Shown here: piece by piece, positions 48,101 to 60,100 of the stretch
Position numbering within the stretch: position 1 is the first letter of the stretch
Layout: each line of letters begins with the position of its first letter
From: Ischnura elegans
Lineage: Eukaryota; Arthropoda; Insecta; Odonata; Coenagrionidae
Assembly: GCF_921293095.1 (NCBI RefSeq)
Contig: NC_060247.1
Location: 115,649,111 to 115,713,110 of the forward strand
Length of the DNA: 64,000 bases
Direction: 5' to 3'
The notes under the pieces: model-generated
Database searches by the model: none
Told to the model about the DNA's origin: nothing
Seen by the model: only the letters and a program-made list of their open reading frames with translations
Made by a program: the position numbers and the translations under genes

Positions 48101-51100
48101 GAATTTTGCTTTTGTAGTAATTTCTGTAACTCTCCCAACCCCAACATCAACTTCTCTGTCTCCATCGATTCCAGGACATGAATTTTTTGTCTTTAAGTCA
48201 GGGTTCATGTCTGTAGTCGGAACTTCTTGGGGGTAAAAAACAGATCTTTTCAAATACCTATTTTTCTGCTTAGGTCTTGTACCATCAGAGAACAAAGTTT
48301 GGTTGATGCCTTTTCAGCCATCTGCATAAGTATTGACTTTACAGCAGCTGCTTTAGAGGTTGTCATGTTTTGCAGATGTAATAAGTGGTTTTATCGAAAA
48401 AAGTACTCTTATGAATATTCACGAGGCTCATTTTTAACTCTCTTAACCCTATCAAAGCAGTGTAGTTCTCTCCTTAGCATGAATGCAGGACTGCGCTCCA
48501 TGAGACTCTTTGGTCCCCTTTGTATGCAGCATTTATGTTGGATATCTGTTAAGAAAGGTCTTGCGGATAATCACACGCTCTCAACAACCTTTTCTGGTCC
48601 TTTCTAGTGGGTATTTCGCATTATCTTGGGCTCCGAGGGTAGTTGGTCTCCCTCCTTTTGTGGTTTATAACCCTACCAGCAGCATTGGTTTGCTATCAAC
48701 TAATGATTTGTTTATATGAATTAGCTATATGGATGATTGTTGGTTGCACGTAAATTGCATACCTCCAATGGAGAACTTGCACATTTTTTGAAAAAAATAG
48801 AGGAGATACAGGACGTTGAATCTTGCACAACGCAAGAAACCCGAGGGCTAGGTAACGCTTCGTTCCCGAGATAAAAATTCTCAAAGTTCTCGAAAATCCA
48901 ATGGCGCGAAAAACGGCGTTCGAAAGGGGGCGTGGTCGTTTCCATGGGTCTGATGTCATATATGCCGTTCCGAGTACTCCGAGGTAGTACTGCAGCGGGG
49001 GCCGCCGTTCCGGCCGCTTCCTCCGGGACTCTGGGCGGCACTAATGGGGAAAAGGTGCACGGGCGGAGTTTTGGGGAGGGCAGCAGAGCCTTATATGGTA
49101 ATGAAATGTAACTTAAATGGCAAATTGTCAGAAAAATTGCGTAAAATTTATGCCAATAAAATAGCTGCAGGATTGATAAATTTAGAAAATAAGATAATTA
49201 AGAAGTGTGATTAGTTATTGCAATTTAATGAGTCAGTGAGAGCTTGTCTATTATTATAGCAATACTTGTAAATAAAAGCATTAAAAACATTCTACAAACC
49301 TCTGAAATCAGTATTTTACCATAAGTTTAGAAGCACCTCATATTTTCTCTGGTAACTCATATTTTCATGTTCACATTACTTACATTTTGCCCTCCATAAT
49401 CCAACCATTCCAATTATGGAATACAGAGATAGGTTGTTAACATAGACAGTTGACTTCTGGTGAAATTTAAATGGATTAAGGTTTTAAAAGAAATTGTAAA
49501 GTAAAATCCATTAAAACATTTTATTGAAATCAAAGGGCTTTAATTAACAGTGGGAATATATTTTTTCTCCAGAGTTCTCTGGCCCAGTCAACCAGTGTCT
49601 TCGCTAAATTTGTATAATAATTGACATTTTTAATTTCAATTTTGGAAATGACTTCGTACTTAGGGTCAGCAACGCACAATATTCCTATTTCCTTCCCATA
49701 AAACAACATTTGGAGTTGCAGTTTTACATGGCATCTACCGCCCACTTTCCCACATTTGCTAATATAATTCTTGCATGTTTCAGATGTGGGACACTTCACC
49801 TTTACCACATATTCAGAACTAATCAGGCGATGCCACAAATTCAGGGAGTTCAGCTTTCAATAAAAGTCCTGTATTTTCAAAACTAACACCCAACTCTCGT
49901 CTTAATGACTTAATTACATCACCTTCTAGGTCTTTCCCCCTCTCCATTGGCCCTGTGATTTTAAATGGTCGAGCACCCAACAGCAGCTCTGCCAGGGCAC
50001 CATCACCATCCATCTTATAGTTACCCTCTGTATAAATAATTGAGGCACCCAATCGTGCATGCCTCAACTTATGCCACAGGTGACATGATGCCTGCCCAAC
50101 AGTCAATGATGATGCTTGTAAACAAAGGGGCAGGGTCATTTTTGACTTAGCAAATTGAATAAAGTCCTCATAGAGCTCCTGTAGGCTTTCGCGGTGTGGT
50201 GAGGATTCAGCAGACAGGTTTTCGGAGTTACTACCGCGTAGATTCATCTCTGCAGACGACAATTTCGCCGGTATTGCAGAAGGCTTCTTGCACCGGCCTC
50301 CGACGGGGTGTTTAAGAGACGGGCGATACCACGGATCTCCACTTCATTGACCTGAAGAAGCCTGCTGTAATGCCGGTGAAACTGTCGTCTGCAGAGATGA
50401 ATCTACGTGGTAATAACTCCGAAAACCTGTCAGCTGAATCCTCATAGAGCTTTTGGGTCAAATTTTGAGTTTTAAATAAAATGCCCAAATAAAATAAGTC
50501 CAACTGCTCAAGGGAGTGAGAGGGAGAGTTGTAAGCCAACAGAACACATTGATTGTTATTTTCCCTGCAGTCCATCTATACCCGGTCCTTGAAATCACCA
50601 ATTCCAAGAATTGGGTCCACAGGCTTCAAATTTCCTAGATCAGTGGCCATAAGGAGTTGGTTTCTCACACCAGACAAAGGTGGTTTGCGCCAATAGCACT
50701 CAACTTCAGTTGGGGAAGGCTCTAAGCTCTTGTTGTGGAGCCACACCAGGAAAGCCAAGGAAGGCATGCTTGCATCCCCCTTAAAACATGAAGTGGTAAA
50801 CATTGCATCATTAGTCATCTTCCAGAAAAATAATTCACATTTTATTTTTTACAAATTATTATTTTACATATTACCATCGATTCTACTTGCATATTTCGTC
50901 TATAAAAACGTTGGTATACGTCTAAACTTTGATGAAATTACAATAAATTTAAGAGTTACTTGAAACCATTACAAATAAACATCATAACATAAAGGTACTT
51001 ATAAAGCCATTAACTGTGGTCACAGCTACTAATAAAGATATGCATGAATTAGTTAATAACTAGTACTAATGAATCATTACGCCGATGCATTATAATTACC

Positions 51101-54100
51101 CGACGACGCTGTGCAATCGTGACAGACAATGCTCAAAATCGTCTTCGACGCTTCGTCGAACACCATGGTGGCATTATAATTTTTGGCCGTAACTTTACGT
51201 TCCAGAAAAACACTTCACCCGGCATAAATTATTAGATCTTTGTAATGGCACACGTCAAGTCGCCCTCTCAATGTATTCTTTTCTCATAGATCTGAAATAG
51301 AAATTCATAATGTAAACATTGCGAAAAGGTCACATGTATTATCACAACTTTGCTAATAATGACGACCTAGTGCAACAGAAATCACATGAAAACAATTTAT
51401 ATATTCATTTATCCTGTAAATAACATAAAATACTTACTGCAAAGCCTTTACATTTCGTATTTCAGCTGATGTTTACTTGTCACAGCTCATTAAGTACTCC
51501 ATCATTATGGGAGAATCGACTTCGGGCAGATTTCCGGACTACGCACGAATATATCCAGCTTCCATGCCGATAATTCTCTTAATTGTAAAATAAAAACAGA
51601 TAGCGTACTTCTTTAAACTTGTAGTTCAGCGCAGGAGATGTATATCTCAAGGTAAATCCACTTTCCAGCGTCTCGAACTGATAAACACTTTGTTATGCCT
51701 GGTTACCATGCCACGGAACGGCATATATGACGTCACGCGTCATTTATGCCGTAAAACGATTTCATTATTTTCAGGGCGCTATTGTTCAGTTAATATGCGT
51801 CACTCAGGTTAAAGAGAAGTGTACTTTTTAAAGATTTTTGTTGTTCTATACGATGCATGAGTTAAATTGCCTGTACAAAATCCTTGCAAGTTCTCCATTG
51901 TATTCCTCATTTTATTCTGAGAAATATAAAATTTTGAATGAAGCTCTACCATCAGCATTAATGAATTTAATGCATTAACAATTTCCCTGTTGATTTTATA
52001 CTGAAATCGAGGTATAAGATATAATTTAAGTTAGAATTTCGTTTAAAAATAATAACGCTGCTAAAGGCAAAGAATTCTATTCTAAGTTTATATTTTTTGA
52101 GAAAGAAGCATGCATTTATTTTGCAAACTAACTGAATGAACAATTGTATGACTGCGGTCCCTTTCCACAAAGTGGGGTAATATATGCTGTGGGGTCCTGC
52201 TACTTGCTCCCGGATTTCAGCAGTGCGACCTGTGTTTCACTGTGTTGGGTCCTGAAACTAAGACTTTGCAAACCCATGAATGCCATAACAGGAGGAGAGC
52301 AAGTAAACGTGTATTTTTTGCATTCGTTTGCCTGCGTAGGAAAATGTCATACGAAAATTTTTGCCTTTTGTTTCCCGGGTCAAGAAATATCCTACCGCAT
52401 ATTTTAGTCATTATTATCGAAAGGATTAACTCTTTATAGAATGTGAGCATTGGGATAGTTTGAACCCTCCAGTAATTTGATTAAGTCAACTATCAGATTC
52501 CCATGGCATTTTGGCTACTTTGTAGACATCGTGTGAATGTGGTTTAGACATCCTCCTGACTAACAATTCGCCTTATTTCCTCGAATGTGTTTTTGTGGAA
52601 ATCATGAATTTTCTCCAATTCATGGGCGATTTTCACAAACTCAGCCGCGATTTTCATCATTTTCTCCTTCTACTCATGATTCTCCCACGAAATTGTTTTT
52701 CGAGGCGTATATTTAAGCCTTGATTTTTTTCATTGCATTGGCTACTCACCGACGCGACGAATTTCCGCGGGCCGCAGTTCACGGCATGGCACCGTGAAAT
52801 CCAGAGTCGTCTTGTCGGAAAGTGGCCTGAATTTCACGGTGCTGTGCCGGGAACGGCAGCCGGCGATAAGTCCTTTCGACTGAAAGCTGCCTCAATGTAG
52901 CTCCGTGTGTATGTCATGGCATAGACGGCGCACCGCCGCTTTTTGCTGCTTTCAGACGAGCCGGCTTAACTCCGGCCGTCGTCAACGGCACGGCACCGTG
53001 CTTTAAATGACCATTGGTCTCAATGCATGTATTCGAACGAGTCGAATCGCGCAGTTGACGAAACGGCGTTGTCGACGGTCAGCAAGGCAAGGTTCAATCC
53101 GGCCCGACGGTGCATGATGTTATGCGGTTATGGCATGATATAAACACAGTGCTACCTTGAGGTTACTTTCAGAAGCGACGACTTTTCGTCGGCCGCCGTT
53201 CACCGCATTGTGCCGTGAAATTAAGGCCGCTTTCAAACGAGACATCTCACGGTGCTCTGCCGTGAACGGCGGTCCATGGAAATTTGTCTCGTCGGAAAGC
53301 GGCCAATGAAGTGAAAAAATTACGGCTTAAATATATGCCTTGAAAAATAATTTAGTGGGAGAAGCATGAGCAGAAGAAAAAAATCGCCTATAAATTGGAG
53401 AAAATCGCAATGAACACGAAATTCGCGTATTCGCGGGAAAATCCCGGAATTCGCGTTAAAATTCGCGTTATCGCATTTGCGACTTCTGCATCTCCCTAAT
53501 TGTATCTAATGTAGTTGTGCTAAGTTTACATCATTCTTTATCTTGTCGCTTCTGTATGCTTTCTAATCATGGTTGTTACTGTTGTAAATATGGAATTTGA
53601 ACATTTTAAATAGATTTCTTTTAGGATGTAGTGTGTTTTGGTCTGTGGTGATCAAATGTTTGTGTACTCAAGGTGAGCATTGTATCATATTCTAGGGTTT
53701 GAATAAGCCAGGTCCATATCCAGACGGTCCACGATTCCCACTTGGTGAGATGAGACCACCTGGTGAGATGAGACCACCTGGTGACATGAGACCACCTGGT
53801 GACATGAGACCACCTGGTGAGATAAGACCACCCATTTTACCAGATCCAAAGCCCCTACGGGATGAATTTGATGGCCCAGGTAATCACTGATGATTGTTTT
53901 TCCGAGATTAAGATTATATATTTAAGTGTGTGATAAAGGACCTCACACATTCGCAAGCCCTAATAATTTACGAGTGTGTGTGCTTTGAATGTCAATTGAG
54001 TGTATCTCTGTGTATTGTGACTAGGTGCAAAACAAGCATTCCTGTGCCGATAATAAATTCTGAAAGTTACTTTAACATCTCTTCCTAAATATTACATCTC

Positions 54101-57100
54101 GATTGAAGTCTCAGGTGTTATGCAGTTCATTGCATATTTATTGGAATTCAACTGATTTTGCTAATTTTTATGAAGCCAAGAATTTCTAAAGGAACTCAAT
54201 TTTCACTCGTTAATCAATAGCATATTTATGGGTCTTTCATCTTATATCCAACGTTTTTTACGGAAGTTGTTTGTTAATGGTTATGTATTCATGAAAGAAG
54301 CTTTTGAGGTAACTTGTCCATTATTTTCCTCATGCATCTCATAGTTGCTCAATATTTTCTTTGGAGGGCAGAAAATTAAGTTATTTAGCATCTCATGTGT
54401 AAAATTTTTGTTTGCATGAGGGACAGTGCTGTTACCTTAAATGTTTGTTGCTTCGTGTATAATGTTATTGTTATTTTGACTTTTGTTCACCTTCGAATCT
54501 CCCTTTCTTGGTACAGATGGAAGGGAGGGAATGTATCCAAGAGAAAGGGGAGACTGGGAAGGGGAGAGGGGCGGATTTCCTCGCCCACACTGGCACGATG
54601 ATCATCCCAGGAACCAAAGGTATTTTTCTCCTCTGCTGAGCTCTCGATGACAAATGGTGGCCTGCCAGTTCCACGCACAAAAAATAATAAATATATTATT
54701 TTATTTTCAAGACTCAAAAACATGTTGAAAACAGGAATGAAACCATGAATGTAGAGAGGTTAAAGTGTCCCTATAATAAATGAATTGCAGGTTGTTGAAG
54801 TGTAGCTGTGCAGCTGGTTGCATAACTTTTGGCTCCTCCTCCTCTTCTTCTTCAAATGTTGCCAACCATTGTGTTAGACTTATGTTCACTTCTGAACAAA
54901 GGGGCTTATCTTTATTTTAGTGTTTTTTCCTAACTCTAGCCCTTCATTTTTTGATTAAAGTGAAATAAATGAATTTCAGCTGACTTAGAGCATGCCTTGA
55001 TGGCTAATTTTTATTTTAACATTAGAGTGACAAGATTGTGAAACTTATTTGTACAATTAACTTAGCCCTTTTGGGTATTTAAAGTTTTTGTTATTGCATG
55101 AGTTAAGTTGACAGAATGGAATTACTAGACATTTTACTTTAGGACATGTGGTATAGGTCAGTGAAAAATATTTTTAAAAGTAGGGATGGATGGATCCAGG
55201 ATTTTTTTGAGATCCAGATCTGATACTTGATTTCAGGAGTCGGATCTTTGGATATTTTCGGATCCTAATGCATTTTTAATTGCCTAAATTGAAAAAACGT
55301 GAAATGGCATAGTTAATGGAACCAAGACCTGAACCGATGTTAAAACAATGCTGTAACGAAATAGAAGGCCGAAAAATATATTTGTATCCTTCACCCATTG
55401 AAGGTAATGGTTTTGTTTTGAATCCCCAACCCATCGTACTTCTAATGTTTACTCCCATAGTAAACAAATCAAAGCTAAAAACCATCCTAATTCCCCGCGA
55501 AATGTTTTTTTTTTTTTTGCTCCTGCAAGGGATCATTGCAGAGATAGCTCTGATTGGACAATAACTCCATTAATGTTGAAAATTCAGACATTTTAGTGCA
55601 AAATTAAGAACTAGAACTGAGAATCTGAGCTGAGAACACGCTGGAACCAAAAAAAATGGAAATGACCTGTCCTTGTATACAATCCTTATCATTGATGTCA
55701 TTCTCAATTTTGCCCTTTCACTCTGGGCTGTTTAATTTAACCTTTGCCATTTGCTTACTGGTCAGTATTGCATCTGCTGTGTCCCATTTTTTTTTTCTGT
55801 TGAGCGGTGAGAGAGTAAGAGACTTTGGCTTTTGTTTGTGGATAATGCAGCTTTTGCTTTGACATCCTTCAACAGGTATGATGACCCTCCCAGAGGTGAA
55901 GGATGGGATGATGGAAGAATGGGCCTAGGAAGGCCTCCAATGGAAGGGGACCCGTTTGATCGTGACCGCAGGCCTTTCTTCAATGATGTCGATGACATGA
56001 GGGGAGGTGGAGAGATGGGGCCTGACAAAGGCCCGCCCATGCGTAGGGGAGATCATATGGGCAGACCATATGGAATGGAGCACGAACGTGAACGTTTTGG
56101 GGGTGAAATGGATGACGAGCGGTGGGATTACCGTGATCGGCACGGCATGGAACCTCCGATGCGGCCTCCACCAATGGGCTGGGATGAGCTTGGTGCCGCT
56201 CCACCAGTACCACGGCTCAGCCCCCCTCCACCACAGCCACCAGTGCGCGAATGGGAGCCTGAGCTGGCTCCTTCCACTGTAATTGATTACGGCCACATCT
56301 CCAGGGCAGATGTAGTTGCAGGTTAGTCTCGTCCTAAGGACTCCAAATCCAACATGCTGCATGTGACCATCCTCTCTCTGTCATTCGTTTTCTTCTCTCA
56401 GGGTTCCACACTCAAACCACACTGTCATTGGTTGAAACCTTGAATTCCCGCGGTCTTCTTTACTGAGCAAATTTTCTTGTGAATCATTCATGAATTTCTG
56501 ATTTAAGACTGGAATTTCTAAAATTACCATTTCAGGGTATTCTTATTTTATAATTGACATATTCCTGGAAATCAGAAATACTAGAATTGACTGAAGGAAC
56601 AAAGAAGACTTTTTGTGCATGCAGGCAAATGTCTAATGTAAAAATTTTAAGTTAAAATTAATGATGACCTGACCCCATGGTCAAGCTTTAAGGATGACCT
56701 GTCACTTGCGGGGCCTCGTTGACTCCTACTGCAGATTGACAAAATTTTTATTATACTTTCTTATCAGATTCCACCGACATGTTGTGTTGTCAGTGTCAAT
56801 ATAGTGTATGGATTTTTAAGGGTTCATTTTTCTAGTTGGGCTGAATTATAGCAAGTTTAGGTGGTATTATAGGCTATGATACATTCTTGCATCTGAAGAG
56901 CTGCAGAGATTGCTGCAGCACCCAATGAGGTGCATAAAAAGGAGGCAATAGGTCACAATTAATGGAAATTCAGAGAATAAAGTGGGAGTTGGAATGAAAT
57001 TGGGAATAAACTCATGGTATATGCATCAAATCAAAGTGGAAAATTTGCTATAAGAGATAGTAATTTTCCTAATTGCTGTCTACTTGCAAAGTTTTGTCCA

Positions 57101-60100
57101 GAGAAGTTTCATAATTATTTAGGTCCTTTCTGAGAGGTTTTTCTGTATGCATTGTGCAAGGGAAGGGTCCAGGATCAGGGCTATGACTTCGTAATATGGA
57201 GGATTTACAATAATTTGACACTCTACGGAGGTTATTGTGTAGGGTTTGTTCTGTAGTGTGATGTGTTCATATTTTGTATTGTTCTGCAATCTTTTGGAAC
57301 TGTTCTTTAATGTGATTATCATTTTCTATTTAACTCTATCCTGTGTATGTATTTGTGATTGTTTATCTCCTGTGTTATTTTTCGGCAGAACCGCCACCCC
57401 TTGAGAGAGTACCAACTCCACCCCGTAATTTAGGAGGTAGTGTGCAAACGTTTGACTATGGCCACGGCAATGCAAGAAATCCAGTCCCGTTTGTTATGGA
57501 GTATGAGGAGAGAGGTAAGATGTGTGTGCAGCGAAGTATGTAGAGAATCATAGTTAGGGTTTTGTCAGAGAAGCGACATTACTTCCCAAGTATGGCATGC
57601 TTCCTGTATCATAAAGATAAATTCTATTTTTTTTACAATTTTGGTTTGCTTATTCTTTTGAGTATTTGTCATTTTCTGTTAAAGGGTGCTTAGTAGTAAT
57701 GGTTACCTTCTCAGGTCAATATTTCTTCTGCGAATTTCAGCAGCTGCTTTGAAAATGTTTGATATTAGATTGCTTATTTTCAAATAATTTGTAATTTGTT
57801 TGCTGGTATTTTCTCTAAAATTTTTATGGTTTTGCTTCCATTCTCAACTTCAAAACTATTTCTCCTTTGTTTTATAAAGTTAAATAGTCATGCATATCAT
57901 TTTCACTTGTATTTTTCAAGTGGTTTCATCAATTAAAACTAAATTTCAACATTGCTACTCATTTATCACTTGATTAAGTCATCTGTGATTGCCTTTTTTA
58001 ATGTCACAGATCATGGCAATTTTAGGCAAGAAGAAAATTTATTGAAAAACTTTTTAACCAGTCACAGAAGATATATTATAACCTGAGTCATTGAATCTTT
58101 TTTATTTCTGAGTTCCTCTGCTACATTTGTATTTTCTTTTAAAATTGCATATTTTTGCCAACCTGATTGGTGAGTTGTTTTTATAGATAAGGCACGGCAA
58201 GGTTCATGGCCTCGTACTCACCCAGAGGGACGTCACCTGGGGGACATTCATCCCATCCAAGGTACAGTGCTGCATTACACACATTAATGCTTTGAATGAG
58301 TCACAAACAGCTTCAAAAATTTGGTACCAAATTGATGCAACTTGTCAGACCTAAATTTGCAAGCACCTCTGGGTATTTATTATTGAAGCTCTCTGTCCTC
58401 TGTCAATCGAGGCCTGGGGCATCTAATGCACCACATATCCTCATCCCAAACGGTGGTAAGGTTATCGTGGCATGCCTTTCAAATTATAATACAGTAGAAT
58501 CCTGATTTAACGTTTTTCAGGGGAGAAAAAATTTAAAACACTAAATGCGGAAAAACACTAAATGAGGGCCTGCTATTTTTTTTCAGGTTTTAGGGTCTGT
58601 AATGATTGGAATGGCTTTTTATGAATAAAAAATATTATTTTAACTAAAAGGTGCTGCATGCAGCAAAAAATTCATTGATTAAGTGTTCTCTGCCCAATGA
58701 AGGTTGGATAATACTTTTCAGGAATCGGCTAAAAAAAAATGGGAAGTAAAAATAAGTAATGAGAGGATGACAGTTGTTTTAATGAAATATTTTAAGAAAA
58801 TCATAATATGCATCAACTTAAAAGCATTCCCACGCGGAATATTATTATGGACATTAGTGATTCAATTTTTACACATAATTCAATGGTCTCGATGAGCTTT
58901 TAAAATTTTTTCTGTAAAAATGACATGAATACCCATAGGTGACTATAGCATTTCTAATATAATAAGAAAAGGTGTAAGTAGGTACTCGAATAATCGTCAT
59001 TGCATCAATAAAGATGAGTGAAATATAGGGACAGCAGAAGATCGCTAATCCCGAAATCTAAACTACCGAATATCTAGTGAAAGGGAGGTTTTCTGGAATT
59101 TTGCCAACTTAACGTTTTCTGTTGCGTGAGCGAAACGAGGGATTTATAAGCCTTTAAAAAGCCTCCTGTGCGCACATTTTGGATTTCAAGGTCATCCAAA
59201 AAAGGAGAATCTTATTTCTAATATGCGTACAAGTCGATGGTGATTCAACTCGATGATGACACCAGATTCGTTGTCATATATCCGCGGCCTCATGCAGGTC
59301 GAATGGAGCTGGGAGAAGTTGCTTATACGGCGCGCTGATCACCTTGACTCCGACTCACCTTGTTTCTCGGCTGCTTTTAATGAAATTTGGTTGGACCTTG
59401 AATAAAAATTAGCTAAACTCAGTTAAAGGAAAAGGTTTAATCTTCAAATTTCAAAAGGACTTAAATCCTTCATTTTCAAAGACAAGCTGAGCAGAATTTC
59501 CTATGTGCTGCCATTTTAGTTTTTTTTTGCATGAAATTATCATTTGCATGGATTTATCATTCTTTACTGAAAAGCAATCCTTTAAGCTTTAGTTGCTCAG
59601 TGTGTTAAGTGCCCATGGTGTTCAGTGTGATGGCATTTCATTTTGAAGTAATGAATCATTTACTCCCTTTTCGAAGTACATTTTTGAAGCAAGAGGGGAA
59701 AATAAAAACAAAAAATCGCTTCTTAATCAAAGGAACAATTTTGCAGTGGGGAGAAAAAGATCTTCTAATTTTCAATTGCATAGCAGCTACTTTAGGTGAT
59801 AGGTTACTTAAACAAATTGCTGTATCTATGTTACAAAAAAAGTCCTAAAAGACAATGTGTGTGGCAAAGCTTAATGACTTTTAGAACACAAGTTTACATG
59901 TTGTTGATGCTCGCTTGAATACTATTATTACTTGCATGGAAAAATCTGTTTTTCAATTTCTTATGCTACTTTTGGCACATTGTGTTAAATTTATTTGTTC
60001 GTAATGTAGGAATTTATTTGTTTTCATGTCTTTTGATGTTTAGCTGTGAGCAGAGTAGTGAAATGGAACCACAATGTTGCTTATAGAAGTACATAAATTA

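Larger units (their letters stand above)
48950..51735. mobile_element. Candidate element carrying the YqaJ-type gene, with inverted ends
   Basis: GTCATATATGCCGTTCCG at about 48955 is repeated as its reverse complement (CGGAACGGCATATATGAC) at about 51715, enclosing the nuclease pseudogene. The left inner flank (48975-49080) is unusually GC-rich. No target duplication was found, so the true ends and the superfamily remain open. Confidence 0.4.
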
